Below, in pieces: positions 17,399 through 26,308 of a stretch of DNA of 64,000 bases (the stretch's first letter is position 1; each line of letters begins with the position of its first letter). The position numbers were made by a program, and so were the translations under genes. Source of the stretch: Clostridiaceae bacterium 14S0207 (GTDB taxonomy: Bacteria; Bacillota; Clostridia; Clostridiales; Clostridiaceae); the NCBI GenBank assembly GCA_003288255.1, contig CP026600.1, forward strand, positions 310,001 through 374,000, in the 5' to 3' direction. The notes beneath the pieces are model-generated. The model did no database searches, was not told the DNA's origin, and was given only the letters and a program-made list of their open reading frames with translations.

Positions 17399-18466
17399 AT
17401 GGGAAAAACTGAAAGAGTTTTAAAGATTTTAAATGATAAACAATTAGATGGATTATTTTTAATTAAAAGAGCAAATGTAAATTATATTAGTAGATTTTCC
17501 GATGAAGCGGCATATGTTTTAATAAGCAATAAAGGAAAATTTTTAATTACTGATGGAAGATTTTTTGAATTAGCTCAAAAAGAATGTGAAGATTTTGAAA
17601 TTATAAATTTACAAAAAATAAGTGGTGGATTATTAGGGGCTATAAAGAAAATTTGTAATGAAAATAGTATTAAAAGACTAGGATTTGAAAAAGAATGGAC
17701 AAGCTATTCTATGTTTGAAGGAATGCAAAATGTTTTAAAGGATGTAGAGCTTGTTCCAACTTCAGGAATTATTGAAGAATTAAGATATGTAAAAGATAAT
17801 GAAGAAATAGAGCTTTTAAGAGAGGCAGGAAGAATTACAGATTTTGCTTTCGAAGAAGTTATAAAACATATAAAAGCAGGTATGACAGAAAATGAAGTAG
17901 CTGCGAAGTTAGAATATATTATAAAAATGAATGGGGGAGATGGAGTGGGGTTTGAGACTATCCTAATTTCAGGAAAGAAAACTTCACTTCCACATGGCAA
18001 ACCAGATAATAAAGTTATAGAAGAAGGAGAGTTTGTAACCTTAGATTTTGGTGCATTGTATAAAGGTTATACATCTGATATGACTAAAACTATAGTCGTA
18101 GGTAAACCAAGTGAAAGACAAGTTGAGATATATAATGTAGTAAAAGAAGCTCAACAAGCAGGTTTAGACACTATTAAAGATGGAATAACTGCAAAAGTTC
18201 CGGATGATGCTGTAAGAGAAATTGTTAAGGACTATATAGAATATTATTATCCAGGAATAGGACATGGGGTTGGAAGAGATCTTCATGAACCTCCATTTAT
18301 AAGTAATAGTGCATCTAGAACTATAAAGAAAAATTGTGTAATCACAATGGAGCCAGGTCTATATATTCCTGATTGGGGTGGAGTAAGAATAGAAGATAGT
18401 ATTTTGGTAACTGAAACAGGTTACGAAAGACTTACTAAATCAACAAAGGATTTAATTTGTCTATAA
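17399..18466 (+). CDS. Aminopeptidase P / Xaa-Pro dipeptidase (M24B)
   Basis: 355 residues. The N-terminal creatinase-like domain (about 1-125) precedes the pita-bread metallopeptidase domain. Metal-binding motifs are LDFGALYKGYTSDMTKT (two Asp), GHGVGRDLHEPP (His), TMEPGLYI (Glu) and GVRIEDSILV (Glu). It cleaves X-Pro bonds in the cytosol using two metal ions. The start is ATG behind GGAGGGGTTCAA. It follows the dppA remnant and ends in a bidirectional terminator. Confidence 0.9.
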   Translation: MGKTERVLKILNDKQLDGLFLIKRANVNYISRFSDEAAYVLISNKGKFLITDGRFFELAQKECEDFEIINLQKISGGLLGAIKKICNENSIKRLGFEKEWTSYSMFEGMQNVLKDVELVPTSGIIEELRYVKDNEEIELLREAGRITDFAFEEVIKHIKAGMTENEVAAKLEYIIKMNGGDGVGFETILISGKKTSLPHGKPDNKVIEEGEFVTLDFGALYKGYTSDMTKTIVVGKPSERQVEIYNVVKEAQQAGLDTIKDGITAKVPDDAVREIVKDYIEYYYPGIGHGVGRDLHEPPFISNSASRTIKKNCVITMEPGLYIPDWGGVRIEDSILVTETGYERLTKSTKDLICL

Positions 18467-18495
18467 TTTTTAGATACCTCTAAAGGTTTATAAAA

Positions 18496-18543
18496 AACCC
18501 TGTAATCATAAAATGTTTTAATATTGTATGATACAGGGTTTTG
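18496..18543. terminator. Bidirectional terminator between convergent genes
   Basis: AAAACCCTGTA-TCAT pairs with ATGATACAGGGTTTT, with A and T tracts on either side. It serves the aminopeptidase gene (+) and the membrane protein gene (-). Confidence 0.85.
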
Positions 18544-18544
18544 A

Positions 18545-19210
18545 TTAATTTTTAATTTGCTTATGCATAATTATAGTATAAATAAAAAGAATTATTATAG
18601 CTAAAATACTTAAGACGAGCATATTTGGTATAGATATTAAAATAAACTTTTTAAATTTAATTCCCAAATAGACTATTAGAAATATACCAAGAAATTGTAA
18701 TAAAAATGTTTTTATAAAAAATATTTTTGTAGAATTATTAGCTAAAATTTTTATTATGAATAGAGCCAGTATTACCCCAATTATACAAGATAAGAAAGGT
18801 TGTAAAGTTAAATTATAATTAGTTAATCGTAAGTTATAAAAACTAAAGTTTTTAAAGTTAATATTAGTTAATATATCTAGTGAAATAAAGAATAATAACA
18901 TTTTAAAAAATACTGGAATCATATCTTTAAGTTCTCTTAAAAAATAAAATTTACAATTTTCCCTGTAAGAATTAATTATATCATCACAAAAAGTTTTATA
19001 GTCATCTCCAATAACAGAGTGCACATCTTCATTTCTAGACTGGGCACCTAAAAGAATCTCTAATACATCATTTATTACTTCTTCACCATCTTCTTCCGTC
19101 AGTTCACATCTAATGTATAAGGCTAGATTGGAAAAGCATTTATCATAATCTCCTTTTAACTTTTGTATGTTTAATAAATTTTCTTTTAATTGCTTTTTTG
19201 AATCTTTCAT
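18545..19210 (-). CDS. Membrane protein with DUF1048/HAAS-like N-terminus (PadR partner)
   Basis: 221 residues. The N-terminal ~100 residues are helical and soluble (GDDYKTFCDDIINSY), resembling DUF1048/HAAS-type domains that commonly accompany PadR regulators. The remainder has four hydrophobic helices and a basic tail. It lies 12 bases downstream of the padR gene on the same strand, so the two are co-transcribed. The function is unknown; membrane stress sensing is the usual suggestion for such pairs. Confidence 0.65.
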   Translation of the reverse strand: MKDSKKQLKENLLNIQKLKGDYDKCFSNLALYIRCELTEEDGEEVINDVLEILLGAQSRNEDVHSVIGDDYKTFCDDIINSYRENCKFYFLRELKDMIPVFFKMLLFFISLDILTNINFKNFSFYNLRLTNYNLTLQPFLSCIIGVILALFIIKILANNSTKIFFIKTFLLQFLGIFLIVYLGIKFKKFILISIPNMLVLSILAIIILFIYTIIMHKQIKN

Positions 19211-19222
19211 ATAATTGCCTCC

Positions 19223-19567
19223 TTAAAGATTGTTATTTTTCCCATAATCCATAAATATTTTATCTACAAATTCTTTGAAGTCTAGCCATGTATCATAAAA
19301 ATCATTCAACTGTCTAAGTCCATTTTCTGTTAAAGAATAATATTTCCTTTTAGGACCAAAAGGGGAATCCTTTTTTTCAGATTTTAAAATAGATTTTTTT
19401 TCAAGTCTAGTAAGTAGAGGATATATGGTTCCTTCAGTACATTGACCAAAACCATAACTTCTAAGTTCTTCTACAATTGCATATCCATAAGTTTCGGTTC
19501 TATGGTAAATAATTTTTAAAATACATCCTTCTAAGACACCTTTTAAAAGTTGAGATTTATCATTCAT
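19223..19567 (-). CDS. PadR-family transcriptional regulator
   Basis: 114 residues: a winged helix with LKGVLEGCILKIIYHRTETYGYAI, CTEGTIYPLLTRLEKK and GPKRKYYSLTENG, the PadR pattern, plus a short C-terminal dimerisation helix. The ATG at 19567 has AAGGAAGTG in front of it, so upstream in-frame codons are not used. Two matching operator-like palindromes lie upstream (19582-19602 and 19643-19663), pointing to autoregulation. Confidence 0.9.
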   Translation of the reverse strand: MNDKSQLLKGVLEGCILKIIYHRTETYGYAIVEELRSYGFGQCTEGTIYPLLTRLEKKSILKSEKKDSPFGPKRKYYSLTENGLRQLNDFYDTWLDFKEFVDKIFMDYGKNNNL

Positions 19568-19581
19568 ATAAACACTTCCTT

Positions 19582-19663
19582 GTATTATGCTAAGCATAGT
19601 AGTAAGTTAAAAAAAACATAACATTATTATTAAGATTTAAAGGTATTATGTAATACATAGTAG
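19582..19663 (-). promoter_or_regulatory. Two copies of a palindromic operator before padR
   Basis: GTATTATG-N5-CATAGTAG occurs at 19582-19602 and again at 19643-19663. Their centres are perfect 13-base palindromes, TATGCTAAGCATA and TATGTAATACATA. PadR proteins typically bind such ATG...CAT dyads; binding here is inferred from position and repetition. Confidence 0.6.
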
Positions 19664-19777
19664 ATGTAAGACTAATATAAAACTATTTTCTTCAAAAGTC
19701 AATAGTTTTACGTAGGTGGAAAATAAAGTTAATAAGTGGTAAAATTAATCAAAGATTTCAGTGGAGGTGGGATACTT

Positions 19778-20323
19778 ATGGAAATAAACGTTAAAAATAT
19801 AGATTGGCATAAAGTTAATAGTAATCTGATTAATATTTTAGTCATAGTGCAAATTATAGTACTATTATTAGCTGCTTGTTTTGATATATCATTAATTGGA
19901 ACTGCAACTTCTGAGGGGATAAATTTTATAATTTTATTTTTATGGTTTTGTATGGTAGATAGGAAACGAAAGTGGCTAAAGATATTTTTAATTTTATTAG
20001 TTATATTAAATTCTATTATTTTTGCATCAAAATTTAATGATAGTAAAGAATTTTATTTTAAATCTCCCAATAATAAAAATGTGTTAATTATTAATGAGGG
20101 AAAGGGATTTTTGACAGGTGAATGTAGTTTTTATAGAAGAAAAATGTTTATATTTAAGCAGTCTTTAAGTTTTAGTACAAGGTTTAAAGATGACCATGTT
20201 AGACCATTTAAGAACCATGACTATTCTATAAATTGGATAGATGATGATTCAGTAATAATTAAATATGAAGATGAAAAGGTACAGGTAGATATGAATGATA
20301 ATGAAGTCAGAGAAATTAAATAA
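19778..20323 (+). CDS. Small membrane protein, DUF5412-like tail
   Basis: 181 residues. Two hydrophobic helices occupy about 15-80, followed by a soluble beta-rich tail containing FKSPNNKNVLIINEG and YSINWIDDDSVIIKY. The tail resembles DUF5412-type proteins, but I am not certain. The ATG at 19778 has GGAGGTGGG six bases before it. There are no close neighbours on the same strand; the function is unknown. Confidence 0.6.
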   Translation: MEINVKNIDWHKVNSNLINILVIVQIIVLLLAACFDISLIGTATSEGINFIILFLWFCMVDRKRKWLKIFLILLVILNSIIFASKFNDSKEFYFKSPNNKNVLIINEGKGFLTGECSFYRRKMFIFKQSLSFSTRFKDDHVRPFKNHDYSINWIDDDSVIIKYEDEKVQVDMNDNEVREIK

Positions 20324-20459
20324 ACTTTTAATAATTAATATAATATCTTAGAAATTATTAATATTTGTTATAATAGTAATAAGATACAATGTATAGTTTT
20401 ATTATGATATGAAAAATTTTTAGTTAATATAATTAAAATGTATTGGAGAATTAAGTATA

Positions 20460-21050
20460 ATGGAAATTTTACGAGGAAATGAATATGAAGAGATAATTTT
20501 CAGTAAACTAATAGTCTTAAATAAAAACCTTACTGAGACTAATTTTTTAGAATGTAACTTTAAAAATTGTGATTTTTCAGGAGTTGATTTTTCTAAATGT
20601 GCTTTTGTGGAGTGTAATTTTCAAAATTGTAATTTATCATTAATAAGATGTGATGATAGTAAATTTAGGGGAGTACAATTTAATAATTGTAAAATCGTTG
20701 GTGTGAATTTCAATAAATGTGATGATTTTATTATTGAGATGAGTTTTCAAGAATCTTTAATTGAAAGTTGCAATTTTTCAAATATGAAGTTGAAAAAGAC
20801 ACCATTTAAACAATGTGATATTTTTGAAAGTGATTTTATTTATACAGATTTATCAGAATGTAATTTTTCTTATTCAAATCTTAAAGGAAGTGTGTTTAGT
20901 AAATCAAATTTAAGTAAAGCAAATTTTTCAGAAGCAAAACAATATAATATAAACCTTTTAGATAATACACATAATAAAGCAATCTTTACTATGCCAGAGG
21001 CTAGTTCATTATTAAATAATTTTAATATAAAAATAAAAGAAATAACATAA
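20460..21050 (+). CDS. Pentapeptide repeat protein
   Basis: 196 residues with many A/C-[DN]-[LF]-x-x units (NFLECNFKNCDFSGVDFSKC, then further runs to about residue 165), giving a right-handed quadrilateral beta helix. Cysteine fills many of the inward positions. Some family members mimic DNA and bind gyrase (Qnr, MfpA), but most have no known role, and nothing here identifies a target. The start is ATG behind TGGAGAATTAAGTATA. Confidence 0.85.
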   Translation: MEILRGNEYEEIIFSKLIVLNKNLTETNFLECNFKNCDFSGVDFSKCAFVECNFQNCNLSLIRCDDSKFRGVQFNNCKIVGVNFNKCDDFIIEMSFQESLIESCNFSNMKLKKTPFKQCDIFESDFIYTDLSECNFSYSNLKGSVFSKSNLSKANFSEAKQYNINLLDNTHNKAIFTMPEASSLLNNFNIKIKEIT

Positions 21051-21084
21051 GTAAATATTATAAAAAGAGATTAGGTGAAAGTAA

Positions 21085-22047
21085 TTGAATACAAGAAAAA
21101 TGACGGAAGCAGCTATGTTATCCGCTTTATTTGTAGTTATAAGTTTAATTGCAATGAGCACAGGAATTGCTTATTCGATATATTTAGATATTATTGTTCC
21201 TGTATTTGTTGCGGTGATCTATTTGAAATGTGGATTTAGATATTCTGTATTATCCACCATAGTTTCTTTGATAATTATCGGATTTATAATTGGGAATATT
21301 GGATCGGCGATTTGGATAAGTCAAAGTATATTGGTGGGATTTGCCTGTGCAATTTTAATTTTAAAAGATACAAATATAGCGGATGATATATTCTATTCAT
21401 CTATATTTGCGTGTTTTATAATGGTTATTATAGATATTTATTTTTCTGGTTTATTAGGGTTTAGCTTTATGAAAGAATTTGAACAATATATAAATATGAT
21501 CCCTATAGATGAGCAATTTAGAGAAATTATGTTTTATATATTTGTAGCAGCATTACCAGTAGGAACTATAATTACAACCTATATTGGTACTTTATTTATA
21601 GGAAAAAAATTAAGAGTTTTAAATAAACATGCAGAATATAAATATTCTATTTTAACTAAAGGAAAGAATTATTGGAGTTTTATTTGTTGTTCTCAGAAAA
21701 CTATAAATATAGGAATTATGTTTTTAATTTTTATGGAGATATTAGGACGATTTAATTATAAACTAAACCATACTTATATTAAAGCTATAACTGTATCTAT
21801 AGAATATATAGTTTTATACTCTGTTATAAAAGATAGTTATGGATTTTTTAGTAGATATGTTTATACAAAAATTAAATCTAGAGTATTAAATTTAATTTTA
21901 GGCATAGCAGTTATAGTACTACTCATAAAGATGTTTAAAATAACAACCTTTGTTTTGATTATATCTAATATATTTATAAATAAAACTTTCCATATGAGGG
22001 AAAAACAAATAAAGGCCTTAAATTATCATATGAATGAAATTTTATAA
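21085..22047 (+). CDS. DUF2232 (YybS-like) membrane protein
   Basis: 320 residues with about eight membrane helices. The N-terminus RKMTEAAMLSALFVVISL is typical of DUF2232/YybS proteins, which are related to substrate-binding components of energy-coupling-factor transporters. The start is TTG 21085, a few bases behind AGGTGAAAG. The role is unknown. There is no ECF ATPase nearby. Confidence 0.75.
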   Translation: MNTRKMTEAAMLSALFVVISLIAMSTGIAYSIYLDIIVPVFVAVIYLKCGFRYSVLSTIVSLIIIGFIIGNIGSAIWISQSILVGFACAILILKDTNIADDIFYSSIFACFIMVIIDIYFSGLLGFSFMKEFEQYINMIPIDEQFREIMFYIFVAALPVGTIITTYIGTLFIGKKLRVLNKHAEYKYSILTKGKNYWSFICCSQKTINIGIMFLIFMEILGRFNYKLNHTYIKAITVSIEYIVLYSVIKDSYGFFSRYVYTKIKSRVLNLILGIAVIVLLIKMFKITTFVLIISNIFINKTFHMREKQIKALNYHMNEIL

Positions 22048-22257
22048 AGTATTAAGTTGTAAACTTAAAAAGTTAAGGCAAATAGGTATATGATTTAGAT
22101 AAAAATCTTATCTAAATTATTATATAGACTATAAAGTAGAAAAAGTAAGAATTGAATTATTTTAAAAGAAAAGGATTTACCCTTGTAGAATGGGGAGGAA
22201 CAGAATTAAATAAGTAATTATACATGACCGTATTAGATATAAGCTAATACGGTTTTT
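22048..22257 (+). other. Gene-free stretch ending in a terminator
   Basis: It holds a short hairpin (TTTAGATAA / TTATCTAAA near 22095-22117) and an unsupported 20-odd codon frame ending in EWGGTELNK. A clear terminator follows: ACCGTATTAG (22227-22236) pairs with CTAATACGGT (22244-22253), then T5. No convincing gene is seen; the terminator may end readthrough from the DUF2232 gene. Confidence 0.5.
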
Positions 22258-22294
22258 GTTTTTAGTAAAGAATAAAAATTGATAAAAGAAAATA

Positions 22295-22343
22295 TTGACA
22301 AATTATTAAGAGGCATATATAGTTAATTACATAAGTAACTAAC
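22295..22343 (+). promoter_or_regulatory. Promoter and inverted-repeat operator of the GntR/ABC operon
   Basis: TTGACA (22295-22300) and TATAGT (22318-22323) are separated by 17 bases. Overlapping the -10 and start point is GTTAATTAC (22322-22330) / GTAACTAAC (22335-22343), an inverted repeat with one mismatch. The position suggests autorepression by the GntR/YtrA-type protein encoded next. Confidence 0.65.
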
Positions 22344-22367
22344 CAACAAGGTAAGGAGGTGATAAAA

Positions 22368-22739
22368 TTGTTTTTTGACTTTAATGGTGAAATTCCTATT
22401 TACCAACAAGTTGCCAATAGCATTGAAGAAGGAATATTAAGTGATATTTACAAAGAAGAAGAGCAGATTCCATCAACAACAGAGATTTCTGTAACATATA
22501 AGATAAATCCAGCTACGGTGGGAAAAGGATTTAATTTATTAGTGACTAATGAAATAATTTATAAAAAAAGAGGGGTAGGCATGTTTGTTTGTAATGGGGC
22601 TAAAAGTAAATTATTGAAAAAAAGAAAAGATAAATTTTTTGATGATTACATTTTAAATCTTATGGAGGAAGCAAAAAGACTTGGAATAAGTAAGGAAGAA
22701 ATAGTCAATATGATAAAAGGGGGATATGAAAATGAGTAG
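22368..22739 (+). CDS. GntR-family (YtrA-type) transcriptional regulator
   Basis: 123 residues: a GntR winged helix (PIYQQVANSIEEGI, PSTTEISVTYKINPATVGKG, KRGVGMFV) with the short C-terminal dimerisation segment of the YtrA subgroup, which regularly controls adjacent ABC exporters. The start is TTG 22368, eight bases after AAGGAGG; a GTG at 22359 overlaps that site. It overlaps the ABC ATPase gene, so the operon is translationally coupled. Confidence 0.9.
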   Translation: MFFDFNGEIPIYQQVANSIEEGILSDIYKEEEQIPSTTEISVTYKINPATVGKGFNLLVTNEIIYKKRGVGMFVCNGAKSKLLKKRKDKFFDDYILNLMEEAKRLGISKEEIVNMIKGGYENE

Positions 22740-23616
22740 CATTGAGTTAACTAGTGTATGCAAAAGCTATGGTGAAAAAGAAATTTTATCAGACATATCT
22801 TTAAAAATAGAAGAAGGAAAAATTTATGGGCTTCTTGGGAGGAATGGTGTTGGTAAAACAACACTATTACATCTTATAACAAACAGAGATTTTTTGAGTA
22901 AGGGGATAATTCTTGTTGATGGAGAAGAGATATATGAAAATAATAATGTACTTTCTAAAATATATTTTATGGAAGAAAAAAATTTGTTACCTTTAGATAT
23001 GAAGATAATAGATATTTTTAATTGGACAAAGGAATTTTATGAAAATTTTAATATGGACTATGCTAAGGAACTTAGCAAACGTTTTCAGCTGGATATAAAT
23101 AAGAAATTAAAAAAATTATCTACAGGATATAAATCAATTACTAAGTTGATTATTACTTTGGCATCAGGGGCAGAAATTTTAATATTTGATGAACCTATTT
23201 TAGGATTAGATGCGAATCATAGGGAACTTTTTTATAAAGAATTATTAAAAAATTATACTGAAAATCAAAATACTATTATAATATCTACTCATATGATTGA
23301 AGAGATATCCGACTTATTAGAAAAAGTTATAATACTAAAAGACAAAAAAGTAATAGCAAATGATTATGTAGAAAATTTATTAGAGTTAGCTTATTGTGCT
23401 GGTGGTAGCGATATAAAAATCGATGAATATATAAAGGATAAAAAGATTATAGCAGAAGAAACATTAGGAACATATAAAAAAGTTACTATATTAGAAGAAA
23501 AAACAGATGAAGATTATGAAAAAATTGATGAGTTAAATTTAGATATTTCTAAAGTAGAGCTTCAAAAATTATTTATACATTTAACAGAAATGGAGGGGGA
23601 TTTAAATGAATATTAG
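22732..23616 (+). CDS. ABC transporter ATP-binding protein
   Basis: 294 residues. Walker A is GLLGRNGVGKTTLL, the signature region KLSTGYKSITKLI (LSTGY in place of LSGGQ), Walker B EILIFDEPILGLD, and the switch ISTHMIEE. The C-terminal ~70 residues are an extra helical/beta tail. I chose ATG 22732, eight bases behind GGGGG; ATG 22726 is too close to it. It pairs with the permease overlapping its end. YtrA-linked exporters often respond to cell-wall antibiotics or export unknown substrates. Confidence 0.9.
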   Translation: MSSIELTSVCKSYGEKEILSDISLKIEEGKIYGLLGRNGVGKTTLLHLITNRDFLSKGIILVDGEEIYENNNVLSKIYFMEEKNLLPLDMKIIDIFNWTKEFYENFNMDYAKELSKRFQLDINKKLKKLSTGYKSITKLIITLASGAEILIFDEPILGLDANHRELFYKELLKNYTENQNTIIISTHMIEEISDLLEKVIILKDKKVIANDYVENLLELAYCAGGSDIKIDEYIKDKKIIAEETLGTYKKVTILEEKTDEDYEKIDELNLDISKVELQKLFIHLTEMEGDLNEY

Positions 23617-24349
23617 TAATAAAATTTATAAATATCAGTTAAAAATAGCCCAAAAAGTTTTTAGTGTTTATTATGCTATTTTTGGTGCTTTTCTAGTATC
23701 TATAATTGTAGCAACGAAAATATTAGATAGATGTAATGGTGAAGTAAATGGAGTTGATTTAGGTGCTTTTATTACGATTTTTGTGTTAGGTCTATGTTCA
23801 TTTAAAAAACCTTTTTATTTTTCACAAGGTAATAATGTTTCACGAAAAAGTTTTATAATAGGAACTATAAAGTATGGGGTTGTAATGACAGCTATTCTAC
23901 CTTTTATAAATATAATTATAAGTAAGGCATTATCTATATTTACTGATTCTCCTAATATATTTGATTTAATATATATGTTGCCTGAGAATTTTCAGATATA
24001 TTTAAATCCGGCACTTAGTGATATGAAATTATATTTATTAATTAATTATATATGGAGTTTTACAATAGGTTTATTGATTTTTATGACAGGATTAACAATA
24101 ACTATGATATATTTTAGATTAAATAAAATATGGCAAATAATGATATCAGTTATTCCTATTATGGTATTAATAATAATGAAAAATTTTGGATATTTTACTG
24201 AGAATACAGTTATCCCAGTAATTATGGAGTTATTAGGCTTTGAACCACAAAATCCTTATATAGGAATCATAACATTTATAATATTAAGTTTAGTAGCTAT
24301 GATAATTCAATTATCATTAGTAAGAAGAGCAACAATAAATAAAGAATAA
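23606..24349 (+). CDS. ABC-2 type transporter permease
   Basis: 247 residues with six predicted membrane helices and no other domain. The gene overlaps the ATPase stop by 11 bases and starts with ATG behind GGAGGGGGATTTAA. It forms the channel of the GntR-controlled ABC exporter; the substrate is unknown. A terminator follows, shared with the convergent PAP2 gene. Confidence 0.8.
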   Translation: MNISNKIYKYQLKIAQKVFSVYYAIFGAFLVSIIVATKILDRCNGEVNGVDLGAFITIFVLGLCSFKKPFYFSQGNNVSRKSFIIGTIKYGVVMTAILPFINIIISKALSIFTDSPNIFDLIYMLPENFQIYLNPALSDMKLYLLINYIWSFTIGLLIFMTGLTITMIYFRLNKIWQIMISVIPIMVLIIMKNFGYFTENTVIPVIMELLGFEPQNPYIGIITFIILSLVAMIIQLSLVRRATINKE

Positions 24350-24367
24350 AAAAAATTTAATTATAAG

Positions 24368-24397
24368 AAAAACCTCCACATTATAGTGAAGGTTTTT
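24368..24397. terminator. Terminator between ABC permease and PAP2 genes
   Basis: AACCTCCA pairs with TGAAGGTT (one mismatch), preceded by A5 and followed by T6, so it can act in both directions. It overlaps the 3' end of the minus-strand gene. Confidence 0.7.
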
Positions 24398-25229
24398 TAT
24401 GTTTTTTACTTATTTTACTGAAAATATAAGGTGCTAAAATTGTAACCCATATTCCTAATGCGAAAAATCTTATAAATTCTCCTAAATTGTTTTTAGGTAA
24501 AAATATTTTAAAAGAACTTTTAATAGCAACGGCTATAATAATACCTATAAGATACTTTATTATTTGAATTTTTAGTGGCTGTTTAGCTTCAAACTTTATA
24601 TATTTGGTTTCTATAAAGAATCCTATAATGAAGCTACAACATATTCCTGCTGCTTTAAAATAATCAGAAGATGTACAAAAAATGGTACCAATTAATATAG
24701 GAATTAAAAGCAACATAAGAAGATGTTCTTTTCCGTTTTCTACATAATCCATAAATTTATTAGATATAAGTGCCCAAGAAATACCAAACAATAAACCACC
24801 ACAAACATCTAAAAGAGTATGTACTCCTAGATATAATCTAGATATACAAATTAATAAAATTAAAATACTACCTAGTAAATAAAAATAGTTTTTATTTATT
24901 TTTTGCATTATAGTAATAAAAAATGTAGATGAACCTTGAGTATGACCACTAGGAAAGGAATATCCAGTAGCGGTTTTAATTCTAAGTGATCTTATACCAT
25001 TTTTATTAAAAGGTCTGGGAATTTTAAATATATTTTTTATAACACCATTTAAAGTCATACTTGATAGATATGCGAAACCTAATCTATATCCAAATTTTTT
25101 ATCAAAACACCAGTAAGTAAGGGTAATAACTAAAAGTATAAAAAGGTCTTCTCCAAACATTGTAATAGCTTGAAAAAATCCATCTAAAAAAGGATTTGCA
25201 AAAGCTTGAAAAAATTGAATTGCATTCAT
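24381..25229 (-). CDS. PAP2-family membrane phosphatase
   Basis: 282 residues with about seven membrane helices. The three phosphatase motifs are KNIFKIPRPF (K-x6-RP), FPSGHTQG (PSGH) and SRLYLGVHTLLDV (SR-x5-H-x3-D). It dephosphorylates lipid phosphates, for example undecaprenyl pyrophosphate or phosphatidic acid, at the membrane; the exact substrate is uncertain. A C-terminal set of helices extends beyond the minimal PAP2 fold. Confidence 0.88.
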   Translation of the reverse strand: MNAIQFFQAFANPFLDGFFQAITMFGEDLFILLVITLTYWCFDKKFGYRLGFAYLSSMTLNGVIKNIFKIPRPFNKNGIRSLRIKTATGYSFPSGHTQGSSTFFITIMQKINKNYFYLLGSILILLICISRLYLGVHTLLDVCGGLLFGISWALISNKFMDYVENGKEHLLMLLLIPILIGTIFCTSSDYFKAAGICCSFIIGFFIETKYIKFEAKQPLKIQIIKYLIGIIIAVAIKSSFKIFLPKNNLGEFIRFFALGIWVTILAPYIFSKISKKHKKPSL

Positions 25230-25484
25230 AAGTACCTCCTGTTAAATATAAATAAGAAAAATTATATCATAAAGTTAATTTTTTTAAAACTATTTGTAAA
25301 TTTATTTTAAATAAAAATTAACATGATATTTAAAATAAAATTTATATATTTTAATAAAAGTATTAAAAAAATAAAATTTTATATAAACTATAGTTAGAAA
25401 TAACTTTTAACTATAAAATATGCATTTAAATCAAAGATAATAAGAGTATAATTAATATATATAGTGAAAATTATGGAGGAAATT

Positions 25485-26042
25485 ATGCTTCAGTGGAAAG
25501 AATTGTATAATGAATGTAAAGAATGCGAAAAATGTGATCTTATAAACGGAAGAACTAATATGGTATTTGGCGAGGGAAGTCCAAATGCGGATATAATGTT
25601 TATTGGTGAGGCACCAGGGGCTGACGAAGATAGAACAGGAATCCCTTTTGTAGGAAGAGCAGGACAATTACTTACAAAAGGGTTATTAGCATTAGATTTA
25701 CATAGAGAAAGAGATTATTATATAGCTAATATTTGTAAGTGTAGACCTGAAAACAATAGAAATCCATTAGAGGAAGAAGCTAGAGCTTGTATACCTTATT
25801 TAAGAAATCAAGTAGCTTTAGTTAAACCCAAGATAATAGTTTGTCTAGGGGCTGTTGCAGGTAAATACATAATAGGACCTAATTTAAGAATAACAAGGGA
25901 TAGAGGGATATGGGTAGAGAGAAAAGGTTTTTTTATAATGCCAACTTTTCATCCATCAGCCGTTTTAAGAGATCCAAATAAAAAAATACCATTTTGGCAA
26001 GATTTAAAAGAAATAAAAAGGAAGTATAAAGACATAAAATAA
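25485..26042 (+). CDS. Uracil-DNA glycosylase, family 4 (Fe-S type)
   Basis: 185 residues. The N-terminal CKECEKCDL and the later ICKCRP ... ARACIPYL provide the four cysteines of the [4Fe-4S] cluster. [25 protein letters not shown] is the uracil-binding motif 1, and HPSAVLRDP motif 2. It removes uracil from DNA. The start is ATG 25485 behind GGAGGAAATT; GTG 25464 has no site. It is a single-gene unit. Confidence 0.9.
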   Translation: MLQWKELYNECKECEKCDLINGRTNMVFGEGSPNADIMFIGEAPGADEDRTGIPFVGRAGQLLTKGLLALDLHRERDYYIANICKCRPENNRNPLEEEARACIPYLRNQVALVKPKIIVCLGAVAGKYIIGPNLRITRDRGIWVERKGFFIMPTFHPSAVLRDPNKKIPFWQDLKEIKRKYKDIK

Positions 26043-26253
26043 ACTTTTAGTAAGTTCCGTTTTTATATTTTATTTATTTTATAAGTAATACAAATGAAAA
26101 GTTACGTTTATGGTAAATAAGAAATTGTAATAAAAGAATCAGTTAAGTAAAAATAGCCTTTAGAATTATAATCAATAATTAAATTTTTTTGAGTAAAAAA
26201 CAAACATTTTAAAATTTAATTAAAAGAATAGAGAAATTTACGGAAAATAAATT

Positions 26254-26297
26254 ATGACACTAAAATTTATAAAATAGATTTTTAGTGTCATTTATTT
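26254..26297. terminator. Terminator between convergent UDG and ABC-F genes
   Basis: ATGACACTAAAA (26254-26265) pairs with TTTTAGTGTCAT (26280-26291) around a 14-base AT loop; T and A tracts are present on both sides. Confidence 0.75.
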
Positions 26298-26308
26298 TTA
26301 TATTTAAA

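Noticed and set aside
22139-22216. Short frame ending KGFTLVEWGGTELNK
   Set aside because: About 23 codons between stops, no start codon with a ribosome site; too little to call a gene or a remnant.
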